Positions 25,308-33,012 of a stretch of DNA of 64,000 nucleotides are shown piece after piece. The stretch is from positions 682,001-746,000 of the forward strand of contig NZ_JABMCZ010000001.1 in NCBI RefSeq assembly GCF_013186535.1, given 5' to 3'. This DNA comes from Nocardia terpenica (GTDB lineage: Bacteria; Actinomycetota; Actinomycetes; Mycobacteriales; Mycobacteriaceae). Position numbers and translations under genes: made by a program. Below the pieces are notes generated by a model that did no database searches, had not been told where the DNA came from, and saw only the letters and a program-made list of their open reading frames with translations. Each line of letters starts with the position of its first letter. Positions within the stretch are counted from its first letter, which is position 1.

Positions 25308-25985
25308 CTAGTTGTCTCCGATACGCGGAATGATTGCCTCCGCCAGATCTGTCATGCCCGCGCACTGCTCGGGAACCGGGCCGTCGATCTTGTCTGCGAA
25401 TGTGACTCGGGCAAAATCAACGTAGCCGACCTTTGTTTGCAGCAATAGATCGCAGAGGGCGCGCCGATTCGGGCGAAGCAGCATCGCCGCGTGTCCGTCG
25501 ATCGTGAGGTCTTCGACCTGGTCTCCATCCAGACCGGCTTTCGACCGGCCCTCATCCATTGTACGATTCCCCGATAAGATGCTGAGAACATATGCTTTAT
25601 CTGGAGACTTAAACTCGCATCCTAGGAACGTGTACTCGGCATGGATGTCTGTGGCACGCTTACGAGATTGAGGGTCATAGCCGATGCGTTTGACCGTATC
25701 GTCATCGATCCAGGTGCAAGGATCGAAAGCAACGTCCGGCCGATTCTCGTTCTGCTGCTTCGGCGGCTGAAGGCTTGGCGCCGTCAACGTTGGAAATGGT
25801 GGCCGCCCACCAGAGCTGGTCACGCTCGACTCGGCCCCCACGGTGGTGTTTCCGGTAGTTTGCGCTTGAGGGGTGCCGTGGGTCGAAGTTGCGCATCCTG
25901 CCACCAGTAGTGCAACCGCTACACCCATGATGCCATTGCGGGTGTAGTGTCGCAGATGGTGATTGCTAACGGCCTGAATTGTCAT
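25308..25985 (-). CDS. DUF3558 lipoprotein
   Basis: The 225 residues carry a signal peptide with lipobox LVAGC (Cys near 31), a Ser/Thr/Pro-rich linker and a DUF3558 domain. The domain begins at FDPCTWIDDDTVKRIGYDP and has the two further Cys typical of the family (FLGCEF, EQCAGM). DUF3558 lipoproteins are abundant in Nocardia and mycobacteria and often lie in ESX-related loci; their function is unknown. The start overlaps the stop of the preceding helical protein as ATGA. Confidence 0.82.
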   Translation of the reverse strand: MTIQAVSNHHLRHYTRNGIMGVAVALLVAGCATSTHGTPQAQTTGNTTVGAESSVTSSGGRPPFPTLTAPSLQPPKQQNENRPDVAFDPCTWIDDDTVKRIGYDPQSRKRATDIHAEYTFLGCEFKSPDKAYVLSILSGNRTMDEGRSKAGLDGDQVEDLTIDGHAAMLLRPNRRALCDLLLQTKVGYVDFARVTFADKIDGPVPEQCAGMTDLAEAIIPRIGDN

Positions 25986-26365
25986 ACGTCGCCCTCAAGG
26001 TAATTCGCAGTTGCCTTGATTGCGGCCTTGTTGGCAGCGTCGGCCTCGGTAAACTTCTTCCCGGCAGCCAAGTAGGCCGCTTTGTAGCGCAACGCTGTTT
26101 CCCGGAAAGCAGCGAGGGTGTCCATGTACTCCTGTCCCTTTTTGCTGAACCCCTGTGTGAGCCCGCGACCGGAAGGTAAGTCGGCAAACCCCGTGACTCG
26201 AGTAAGCCGTTGTGCGGCTGCTATCTCGTCTACCAAGCCATCCGCCAGCTTGTCGCAGGTCGCCGCCAGTCGTAGCGCGCCGTCCTCCGGCATTCGGAAT
26301 TCTCCGGCTTTGGCGGCTTCGTACATTGCCTGCCCAGCCATTTGCCCCTTGTCCGGTAACGCCAC
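25982..26365 (-). CDS. Small helical type VII-associated protein
   Basis: GTG 26365, about 6 nt behind GGTGAG, encodes 127 residues that are helical throughout (two long amphipathic helices around 25-55 and 75-120). There is no signal peptide. Size and helical-hairpin character recall WXG100-like substrates, although no clear W-x-G is present. It is coupled to the DUF3558 lipoprotein gene and is probably an export substrate of the same system. Confidence 0.6.
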   Translation of the reverse strand: MALPDKGQMAGQAMYEAAKAGEFRMPEDGALRLAATCDKLADGLVDEIAAAQRLTRVTGFADLPSGRGLTQGFSKKGQEYMDTLAAFRETALRYKAAYLAAGKKFTEADAANKAAIKATANYLEGDV

Positions 26366-26501
26366 AGCCGCTCACCCCCTAGGTCTCGACTGCCGGGCGT
26401 GGGCAGCCCAGCCTAGAGGGAAAGCGTATCAGCGCCTCCGAGTGAACGTTCAACGTCGCCGCGGTCCACCCTCGGCTGGGCCGCTGTGCCGCGCTCTGCG
26501 G

Positions 26502-26990
26502 TCAGTGTGGCAGCAGCGGAACCACGATGTTCGCGACCTCGAGAACACGGTCGCGGGGCTCCACAGGGCTTCGTGGGTCCAGCCTGAGTACCTCGATGCT
26601 GTAGGAGCCCTGGGGCGACGGGAAGATCAGATGGAGCTGGCCCCCTGTCCGGTCCCGGACAGGGCGATAGAGGAGCCCGTCGCGGCCAGCCACGGTGACC
26701 GGCACGAATTCGGCTCCGGCTTCCTTTCTCCGGAAGTCGTCTACCGTGTAGATCTGCGACCACACCGCGACGGCGTAGGTCCGGGGGATGTCGTGGCCGC
26801 CGCATCGTTTGAACCCGTCGACTCGATCGAAACCAGCGATGCTGGAGCTGAGGGTGGAGGGATCGATGCCGATCTGCTGCCACACGTCGTGACCGAGTGC
26901 GCAGGGATCCCACAGTGCGTCTGTGGCTGGTGCCGGGGCGGTGGCTGGGATAAGGGAGTGGTTGTTCGTCTGTTCACGCTCGTCGGTCAT
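26502..26990 (-). CDS. DUF3558-like protein without obvious signal peptide
   Basis: ATG 26990 overlaps the stop of the upstream gene as ATGA and gives 162 aa. LWDPCALGHDVWQQIGIDPST matches the DUF3558 opening, and a second Cys follows in FKRCGGHD. Unlike its neighbour at 25308 it lacks a signal sequence and lipobox, so it either stays in the cytosol or has lost its export signal. The longer frame upstream is the out-of-frame shadow of the 89-aa gene. Confidence 0.65.
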   Translation of the reverse strand: MTDEREQTNNHSLIPATAPAPATDALWDPCALGHDVWQQIGIDPSTLSSSIAGFDRVDGFKRCGGHDIPRTYAVAVWSQIYTVDDFRRKEAGAEFVPVTVAGRDGLLYRPVRDRTGGQLHLIFPSPQGSYSIEVLRLDPRSPVEPRDRVLEVANIVVPLLPH

Positions 26991-27256
26991 GACCGCCCAC
27001 CCAGCGTGTGTTCGGCAACCCAGGTGTCGGCGCATCCTTTGGCTTCCTCGACCGACCGAGATGTGGTCTCCCACAGCATGGTTCCGTCTGATTCGCCGAT
27101 CCACCACGTACACGTCGATGGTGCCGTTGCTCGTATGCGTCCAATACATCTTGGGTAGAACTTGAACAGCCAGTAGCGCTGTGGGCCCTCGCCGCGAAGC
27201 TCCCACCCGCCGGTGGCGTGCTCGGGGCGGATCATTCCGGACGGTTGCTCGCTCAT
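26987..27256 (-). CDS. 89-aa conserved-looking hypothetical protein
   Basis: The compact alpha/beta protein has many aromatic residues (GGWELRG..QRYWLFKFYP, CTWWIGE) and ends in a helix with a Cys (SVEEAKGCADTWV). No family was recognised. It is the first gene of the - strand type VII-associated operon and is coupled to the DUF3558-like gene. A regulatory or chaperone role is possible but unsupported. Confidence 0.5.
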   Translation of the reverse strand: MSEQPSGMIRPEHATGGWELRGEGPQRYWLFKFYPRCIGRIRATAPSTCTWWIGESDGTMLWETTSRSVEEAKGCADTWVAEHTLGGRS

Positions 27257-27312
27257 ATCCGTTGCGCCTGTCCGGGTGATGTCGTGGTTCGAGCTATCGA
27301 GTCCATAATTTC

Positions 27313-27765
27313 CTACTTATGTGAGTGGGTTGCTGGTACATCCCGAACAGCGACGGCCGAGACGCCCAGCGCGGTGTCTTCGCCCACGTATGCAGAAAGG
27401 TGGTTGCTGCCTTCACGCAGGCGATGGAGTCGATCTGCTGGTCGACGAAGGTGCGTGCCCTGTGAAGACCAGGGTTTGCTTGGTCGGGGTGACCGAACGG
27501 TCCGGCGTGCATACGCAGCCGTCGCTGCCCCTACGCCGCGTTGGTCGTATTCGGGGGCGAGTCGTTGGACTAGTTCGGTCGCATTCTCCCGAGATCCGCG
27601 TGTCCGGCGAACCGGGCCAGATCTCGGGAGCTGCCTCGAATTCCACTGCGGCCCAACGATTCGATACTGCCTACGACGTGAAACAAGCTGAGGGAAACCA
27701 ACACTGGCGTAGGTGCAGAGCACGCACATCGCCCAGAAGCCCAGACCGATCAACACGGCGGTCAT
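27313..27765 (-). CDS. Small membrane-anchored hypothetical protein
   Basis: The N-terminus is a transmembrane helix (VLIGLGFWAMCVLCTYASVGF), followed by a basic cytosolic part of about 125 residues, for a total of 150 aa. Alternative frames over the 3' half also look partly protein-like (for instance FVDQQIDSIACVKAATTFL), so a frameshift within the gene is possible. The start overlaps the stop of the 60-aa membrane protein upstream. Unknown function. Confidence 0.4.
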   Translation of the reverse strand: MTAVLIGLGFWAMCVLCTYASVGFPQLVSRRRQYRIVGPQWNSRQLPRSGPVRRTRGSRENATELVQRLAPEYDQRGVGAATAAYARRTVRSPRPSKPWSSQGTHLRRPADRLHRLREGSNHLSAYVGEDTALGVSAVAVRDVPATHSHK

Positions 27766-27944
27766 ATCAACCTCCGGGGGTTCGCAGCCGAGCCGTGCAT
27801 GCGAAGCCGGACGACCGCGATCACGACCACCAGCGCCGCACCGGCGGATGGCTGGAGTGTGCTGCCAGCGTTGCTCGCCGAGAAACCACTACGATAAGGT
27901 CCCGATTCGTCGCGTGAGTGGTATCGAATTCGTTTGCTGCTCAT
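27762..27944 (-). CDS. 60-aa single-pass membrane peptide
   Basis: ATG 27944 gives a short protein with one hydrophobic segment (AGAALVVVIAVVRLRM) near the C-terminus and a polar, basic N-terminus. The stop overlaps the next start by 4 bp, which supports the pair being real. Function unknown. Confidence 0.4.
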   Translation of the reverse strand: MSSKRIRYHSRDESGPYRSGFSASNAGSTLQPSAGAALVVVIAVVRLRMHGSAANPRRLI

Positions 27945-28062
27945 GGTGATTCCCGAAGTAGCTGGTCTTGGCTGGGTTTCCGAGAGTTGATCGGGCGGTG
28001 GACCCATCGCCGAGAAACGAGACGGGATCTGCGTTCGGGCCTGGGCGAGGCAGACTCGCCGG

Positions 28063-29091
28063 TCATTGGTCGTCGTCTCCGGTGTCCAGGTTGATGGCTT
28101 GTTGGAGGCGGATTTCCGGGATGATCCGGCTCAACCAGGCGGCGAAAGCGGCATAGTCGATGGAGGTGGTGACCGTGAGGGGCCGCCCGGCCGGGTTGCG
28201 GTGCAGGCGGGCGTCGGGGCCGACGAGGATCGGCTCGGTGACGAACTCGGCGACTCGGGCGCCCACCGCGACGGCGACGGCGACGGAGTCGGCCTGCCAG
28301 CTGCCGTCGGGGTGGCGGGCGAACCAGTGGTCGCAATACAGTTCCGCGAGCTGGGCGAAGGGGGTGTCGGTGGTGTGGAACCAGTCCACGAGCGGCGAGT
28401 CCGGAGTGACGCGGAGCCTCGGGTGGTTGGTGTGGGTCGACAGCAGCAGCCGGGGGCGGTGCGCCATGCGCAGGGCGACTCCGGCGGCGACCTGGTCGAT
28501 GTGCAAGTTGTGGCTGGCACGAGGCATTTTTCGGTAGTGGTCGAGCCATCCGCCCTGCAGCACCAGGTCGATGGTCTCGCTCAGGTGCGGGTGCCGGTAG
28601 AGCAGGGCGGCGATGTTGGTGAATGCGCCGAGACCGATCACTGTGACCGGGGCGTGTTCGGCGCTGGTGGCGACGATGTCGACGGCGTCGCTGTGCGGGC
28701 CGGGGATCCGGGGCAGGGGGTAGTCGGCGAACAGGAAGCGGGTGTCGCTGTCGGCGAGTTCACTGCCCGCGGCGACGGGTACCTCGGGGCGGCCGAGCAG
28801 ATCCAGCACCAGCCTCGCCAGGCCAGCTCGCCGCCCGCGGGTCTCGTCGGAGGTGATCACGATCAACCGGCGGATGATGCGCGCGGCCACCCACAGTGCG
28901 ATCAACTCGTCGAGGTCCCAACCGATCTGGCTGTCGAGCACAAAGAGTCGCGAATCGTCGCCCTCTTTGTCGAGGTCCCAACCGATCTGATTCTTGAGCA
29001 CATAGATTCGGGAATTGTCGACTGCCGCAGCCGGAGTCGGGGTAGCGGCCGGTGCGGGAACGGGGACCGGAGGGTCAGGGTCGGGGTGCAT
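28063..29091 (-). CDS. Nucleoside-hydrolase-like protein with altered active site
   Basis: The 342-aa protein has the inosine-uridine nucleoside hydrolase fold: an N-terminal DSQIGWDLDELIALWVA at the site of DTDxGxDDAxAL, IGLGAFTNIAALL (family GPLTNxA), VLQGGW, and HNLHIDQVAAG at the NxxxDPEAA position. Several Ca-binding Asp are kept, but the first motif is rearranged and the C-terminal catalytic His (HDxxA) is replaced in QADSVAVAV, so hydrolase activity is doubtful. Residues just before the first motif are a 20-aa duplication of it. The Pro-rich N-terminus is likely disordered. It is the last gene of its operon. Confidence 0.65.
   Translation of the reverse strand: MHPDPDPPVPVPAPAATPTPAAAVDNSRIYVLKNQIGWDLDKEGDDSRLFVLDSQIGWDLDELIALWVAARIIRRLIVITSDETRGRRAGLARLVLDLLGRPEVPVAAGSELADSDTRFLFADYPLPRIPGPHSDAVDIVATSAEHAPVTVIGLGAFTNIAALLYRHPHLSETIDLVLQGGWLDHYRKMPRASHNLHIDQVAAGVALRMAHRPRLLLSTHTNHPRLRVTPDSPLVDWFHTTDTPFAQLAELYCDHWFARHPDGSWQADSVAVAVAVGARVAEFVTEPILVGPDARLHRNPAGRPLTVTTSIDYAAFAAWLSRIIPEIRLQQAINLDTGDDDQ
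28909..29028 (-). repeat. 60-bp tandem duplication inside the nucleoside-hydrolase-like gene
   Basis: Two adjacent 60-bp units (28909-28968 and from 28969) share the run GTCGAGGTCCCAACCGATCT at the same place and diverge moderately after it. They encode two 20-residue copies, each with QIGWDLD, of the segment that should form the first metal-binding motif. The reading frame is preserved. Confidence 0.8.
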
Positions 29092-29190
29092 GGCGGTTTC
29101 CTTGGACAGGTGCGAGGGTGTTGCGGTCGGGTTCGGGCGAGGCCGTGGTCGGTCGGTCCGGTGGTGAGGCGAAACAGGTTGTCGCCGGGG

Positions 29191-29415
29191 TCATGCCAGG
29201 CGGCATGCCCCGGTGGGCTCGTCGTCGGCGGCGAGGCGGGTGAGGCTGGCCAGCCGGACCAGACAGTCGTCCGGTGAGTGGTTGCGGTGCAGGGCGTGTA
29301 ACTGCTGCGCGCGGGCGCGAGTAAGTGGTCCGAGGAACTCGACCCGGCACATCACCTCCGCGAACCGGCTGCCGGCGGGCACGAACAGGTGCGGATGCGA
29401 CCGGTCATCGGTCAT
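29191..29415 (-). CDS. 74-aa conserved hypothetical protein
   Basis: ATG 29415, near the end of the preceding gene with which it overlaps by 11 bp, gives a small protein beginning MTDDRSHPHLFVPAG with a helical C-terminal half (RARAQQLHALHRNH). No domain or membrane segment was recognised. It is part of the same - strand operon as the gene at 29405. Confidence 0.5.
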   Translation of the reverse strand: MTDDRSHPHLFVPAGSRFAEVMCRVEFLGPLTRARAQQLHALHRNHSPDDCLVRLASLTRLAADDEPTGACRLA

Positions 29416-29878
29416 GACGACCCCGGATGGTGGTCGCGGCGGCGATGATGGCGTCGGCCAGCGCGGGCACACCGGGCCGGGTCCGGCCCTGCGGCGGACG
29501 TATCCACACCCGGACCGGGTCACCGGGGGTCGGCAATCCGATCACCCCGCGCGGGACCACGACCATCACACCGAACCGCAACAGCCGCATCGCGATTCGC
29601 CCCGACTCCCCCAGCGAAGTCGGACCGTCGCCCAGCAACATCCACACCGTCGAATGAATCGACACCACCGGCACCGGGGCCAGCCCCTCGGCCGCGAGCA
29701 CCCGCACCGCCAGCGAGCGCGGCATCATCAACCCCGACACCGGCTCCGCACTCACATACAAACCGCCATCCCCGCAGAAAGCATTCAACCCGAATTCTCG
29801 CCGATAAATATCGCGACGTTCGATAACCTCGTGAATCGAGACCGAATATCGGGTTTCAGGCACAGCTGTGGTGATCAT
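29405..29878 (-). CDS. 157-aa hypothetical protein
   Basis: ATG 29878 (after an AGAGGAGAATTC site) starts a protein with three parts: IYRREFGLNAFCGDGGLY, a central helix, and PGDPVRVWIRPPQGRTRPGV. The order of strands recalls the N-terminal part of actinobacterial primase/polymerase-type proteins, but no catalytic residues can be named. It shows weak resemblance to its neighbour at 29965, so the pair may be diverged paralogues. Unknown function. Confidence 0.45.
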   Translation of the reverse strand: MITTAVPETRYSVSIHEVIERRDIYRREFGLNAFCGDGGLYVSAEPVSGLMMPRSLAVRVLAAEGLAPVPVVSIHSTVWMLLGDGPTSLGESGRIAMRLLRFGVMVVVPRGVIGLPTPGDPVRVWIRPPQGRTRPGVPALADAIIAAATTIRGRHDR

Positions 29879-29964
29879 CGAATTCTCCTCTATCTGTAAT
29901 AATGTGAAATGAAATCGGTTATCGGAAGATTTTCTCGCGGCCGTGAATGCGGCAGCCGTCAGAA

Positions 29965-30435
29965 TCAGGAGGTCGGGGCCTGCGTGCGCAGGGCGGGGAC
30001 GCATTCACGGATCAGGGCCAGCAGCAGCTGTAGCGACGGAACTACACCGCCGGGCGCGGGGGCGTTGACCCAGGACTCCTCGGTCTCCGCGGCCGTCAGC
30101 GTTCGCGGTAACAGGACGCGGGTTCCATGTGGGATCACTGCCACGGCATGGGCGGTCAACAATTCCGTGCTCGGGGGACTGATCCGGTCTGGTCCGGGCA
30201 CGACCAGGGCCACGTGGTTGCCCCAGAGCCGGTCGCAGAACTCCGGGATCTCGGCGGCGAGCAAGCCGCACACCGCGCGGCTCAACGTGCCCGGCATCAT
30301 GACCGCCCCGAGCGAGGCGTCGGTCGTCAGCTTCGGAGAACCGTCATGGACAGCGACTGAGGCCAGCCCGCATCCGCGATACCACTGGCACACTTGTTCC
30401 GCGGCGTCCGCATTCGTGTCGAGGTCAATGGGCAT
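29965..30435 (-). CDS. 156-aa hypothetical protein, possible paralogue of the gene at 29405
   Basis: The start at 30435 lies 11 bp inside the end of the preceding gene. The protein has a pattern similar to its neighbour (CQWYRGCGLASVAVHDGS, GAVMMPGTLSRAVCGLL, HAVAVIPHGTRVLLP, ALIRECVPALR). No family name can be given. The Cys residues do not form a metal motif. Confidence 0.45.
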   Translation of the reverse strand: MPIDLDTNADAAEQVCQWYRGCGLASVAVHDGSPKLTTDASLGAVMMPGTLSRAVCGLLAAEIPEFCDRLWGNHVALVVPGPDRISPPSTELLTAHAVAVIPHGTRVLLPRTLTAAETEESWVNAPAPGGVVPSLQLLLALIRECVPALRTQAPTS

Positions 30436-30829
30436 CGGTGACCTCCACGACGTGGGCGTGGCCTCGGCTGGCGATGTAGTCGAGCACGCAGATACGAGCT
30501 ACCCCCATCCCGGACAGGTGCCCGGTGAAGGTCAACACCATGTGCGCCTCGGCGCGGACGCATTCCGCGACCAAGCGGACCAGCTCCGGGGGCAGTTGGC
30601 AGCTCTGTTGTGGAGATTCATGGAAGACGCCAGCGAGTTGATGGTGGTACTCGACCGAGGCGATACGGGCCAACGCGGCGTCATACGCCTCGACCGCATC
30701 GTCCGCGATCAAATCGGTGCGCACGTAGCCGTAACACAAGGGTGGCAGCATCACCACGTCACCGCTGATCGGTGCGCGGCCACATTTGCTCGTTGGGTTC
30801 GGATCGCGAGTCCGATGAGGTTCGAACAT
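30425..30829 (-). CDS. Resolvase-like protein lacking the catalytic serine
   Basis: ATG 30829, 6 nt behind AAGGAG, encodes 134 aa. CYGYVRTDLIADDAVEAYD corresponds to the opening strand of serine recombinases (AYGYVRVS), but the nucleophilic Ser position is occupied by other residues. The rest follows the domain only loosely (AHMVLTFTGHL, ICVLDYIASRGHAHVVEV). Actinomycetes contain a family of such inactive resolvase-fold proteins. DNA recombination by this one is unlikely. Confidence 0.55.
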   Translation of the reverse strand: MFEPHRTRDPNPTSKCGRAPISGDVVMLPPLCYGYVRTDLIADDAVEAYDAALARIASVEYHHQLAGVFHESPQQSCQLPPELVRLVAECVRAEAHMVLTFTGHLSGMGVARICVLDYIASRGHAHVVEVTDAH

Positions 30830-30927
30830 GATCTGCTCCTTGCCGGAATATTCGGCACGCGCGGACGCGCGGAGGCCCTGGTAGTGACCGCACCGCACCG
30901 ATACCGGGTGGATCACCGATTGTGTAC

Positions 30928-31338
30928 TCAAATGTCTCGATCACCTCCCCCGATAGAACTGCCGCCCGAAAGGGCGCGGCGATCACCGCCCCACCCCGGT
31001 CCGGGTAGCCGACGTAAGTGCCGGGAGGGTGCAGGGAGCAGCGGTCTTCGTTCCCAGCGGATCTCCGGCTGCAGGGTCCACAGGTCGGCATCGCCGCGGA
31101 TGGTCCCCATCCAGCCATACACATGCCACAGCGCGGGAACCACGACCACCGAAATCCGTGCTGGTGCCAACGATGCGAACAATCGCGGAAACTCGGCCTC
31201 CGACTCGACGATGTTCACGTCGACCAGCTCGGCGCCGCGATCGCCAGCCCACTCCACGATCCGACTGACCAGCAGCTCCACCGGCAATGACCGGCATGCG
31301 TCGACGCGTACTACACCCAGAACTCGCGCGGTCACCAT
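30928..31338 (-). CDS. Second resolvase-fold relic, possibly frameshifted
   Basis: The N-terminal 85 residues (VLGVVRVDACRSLP..., ISVVVVPALWHVYGW) again look like a resolvase-type alpha/beta domain without catalytic Ser. From about 31030 onwards the annotated frame becomes Arg/Gly-rich and unlikely. A neighbouring frame reads PPGTYVGYPDRGGAVIAAPF and continues to about 30860, so a frameshift is suspected. It is the first gene of the - strand operon that ends at 28063. Confidence 0.45.
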   Translation of the reverse strand: MVTARVLGVVRVDACRSLPVELLVSRIVEWAGDRGAELVDVNIVESEAEFPRLFASLAPARISVVVVPALWHVYGWMGTIRGDADLWTLQPEIRWERRPLLPAPSRHLRRLPGPGWGGDRRALSGGSSIGGGDRDI

Positions 31339-31575
31339 CGTTCACACCCCGCCATACCGGGCGATTCGAGGCGTGGGCTGCTGCGGTCGGTCATCGTGCT
31401 GCCGCCGCTGATTTCCAGGCATGCCCCAGGGGTGCGCCTCTCCCAAATGCGGCGATTGATTTATGGGCACTGCGGCTGAAGCTTGCTCGCATCGCCATCA
31501 CCGTCCTGCTGGTCCCAACGCTCTTCAGCGTCGGTATGGGTGTGTTAGCTGCGTCACGTTCTGTGGGTAATCTAG

Positions 31576-31591
31576 CTGGTATACATACCAG
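31576..31591. promoter_or_regulatory. Inverted-repeat operator candidate
   Basis: CTGGTATACATACCAG has perfect 7-bp arms around a 2-nt centre. It lies in the divergent region between the - strand operon starting at 31338 and the DUF5753 regulator at 31665, where a dimeric repressor could control either. The rest of 31339-31664 shows no gene. Confidence 0.45.
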
Positions 31592-31664
31592 ACGCAATAC
31601 CTAGCGGTCGCCAACTCGTGAGTGGGCTACAGTGCTACCGGCGTCGTAGATACGGAGGCCCGAC

Positions 31665-32552
31665 ATGACTGACCGGAGTGCCGAGCCCGATCGCAGGGCT
31701 GATCCGAATGCCTTGCGGTTCTTGATCGGTCGCGAGCTGCGGGATGCCCGCGAGCGTGCGAAGAAGACGCAGAAGGAGGCGTCCGAAGTCCTCGACTGCA
31801 CTCAGACGAAGATCACCTACCTCGAATCCGGTCGGAACCAGCAACAGCCAGCGGAGATCAAGGCGCTCCTGAACTTCTACGGAGGCTCTACCCGGATAGA
31901 TCCGGTGCACGTCGAGCGGTTGGCATCACTCGCGGAGAGGGCAGACCAGTCGAGCTGGCTCGCGCCGTTCGGCGATGTCTTCCCGAACTGGTTCAAGATC
32001 TTTGTCGGGTTGGAAGGTCTGGCGAGCAGGGTCTTCACCTACAAGCAGACTCTGTTGCCGGGACAGCTACAGACGCCCGAATACGCAACGGCACTACTCG
32101 ACGGAAACCTTCGCGTGGCTCCGATGGATGCTCCGCAAGTCGTCGCAGCTCGGATGGCTCGACAACGTGTTGCGGCCGAGAGGAACCCGTTGCAGTTCTG
32201 TGCGGTCATCGAGGAGTATGTGCTCGACCGGATCGTCGGCGGTCCTGAAGTCATGCGGTCGCAACTCGAGCACGTGCTGGAGTTGATGGAGCGTGACAAC
32301 GTCGAACTGCATGTGATGCCGGTGAGCGTCACGGTTCACGACGGGCTCGATGGTGAGGTCATGCTTCTCGATTTCGACGCCGCGCAAAGTATCGGCTACA
32401 TCGAGTACCCCGCCGGTGCCATCTACGTGCAGCAACTCGACCAGATCGCGCTCTATAAGATGGCTGCAGATCGGCTCTGTAGGGCGGCGCTCTCGGTATC
32501 GGAGTCCGCCGAGGTCATCAGGCGCCGAATCAGGAAGCTATCGGCACGTTAG
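31665..32552 (+). CDS. XRE-family regulator with DUF5753 domain
   Basis: The 295-aa protein has an N-terminal helix-turn-helix (about 17-60, QKEASEVLDCTQTKITYLESGR) and a C-terminal DUF5753 domain (about 100-290; LLPGQLQTPEYATALL, VEYV-type beta strands, VHDGLDGEVMLLDF). This is the standard actinobacterial regulator that partners a DUF397 protein, whose gene follows 8 bp later. ATG 31665 lies 7 nt behind GAGG. Such pairs influence development and secondary metabolism. The target is unknown, although the operator-like repeat at 31576 is close. Confidence 0.88.
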   Translation: MTDRSAEPDRRADPNALRFLIGRELRDARERAKKTQKEASEVLDCTQTKITYLESGRNQQQPAEIKALLNFYGGSTRIDPVHVERLASLAERADQSSWLAPFGDVFPNWFKIFVGLEGLASRVFTYKQTLLPGQLQTPEYATALLDGNLRVAPMDAPQVVAARMARQRVAAERNPLQFCAVIEEYVLDRIVGGPEVMRSQLEHVLELMERDNVELHVMPVSVTVHDGLDGEVMLLDFDAAQSIGYIEYPAGAIYVQQLDQIALYKMAADRLCRAALSVSESAEVIRRRIRKLSAR

Positions 32553-32560
32553 GAGTATCG

Positions 32561-32773
32561 GTGATTACCGGCGACCGCCTGGAATGGCGGAAATCCAGCT
32601 ACAGCAGCAATGGCGAGAACTGTGTCGAGGTCGCCCACTGCGAAGGTGCTGTCTTCGTACGCGATAGCAAATACGTAGGGCCCCTTGAGGATCGGCCGGT
32701 CATCGCGGTGAGCGACGTCGATTGGGAACTGTTCATCAAGAGCATCGCAGCCAGTCAGTTTGATCAACGGTAG
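32561..32773 (+). CDS. DUF397 protein
   Basis: The full-length DUF397 protein has 70 aa with the family opening EWRKSSYSSNGENCVEVAH, VFVRDSKY and the closing helix WELFIKSIAASQFD. It starts at GTG 32561, directly behind the DUF5753 regulator, its usual partner. It gives a useful contrast to the truncated DUF397-like gene at 6469, which lacks the first 20 residues. Confidence 0.88.
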   Translation: MITGDRLEWRKSSYSSNGENCVEVAHCEGAVFVRDSKYVGPLEDRPVIAVSDVDWELFIKSIAASQFDQR

Positions 32774-33012
32774 ATTCCTGGCTGGGTGAGGACGGTCGGG
32801 GCAATCTGGTTGTGGTGCCGACGGTTTCGCGCACAGCGGTGGTGCAGCCTGGATGCGGGAGTCTCTGCGGAGTGGCCGCTTAACCTCCACTGGCTGCTCG
32901 CGCACGTTTTTCTCGGCGGCGGTGGCTTGCAGGATGAGGGCCGGTGAGCTGGCTGCCGAGATAGGTTGGGGGAGTTTGAGTGTGCATCGGTGACCGGTGA
33001 AGATCTGGCCGG

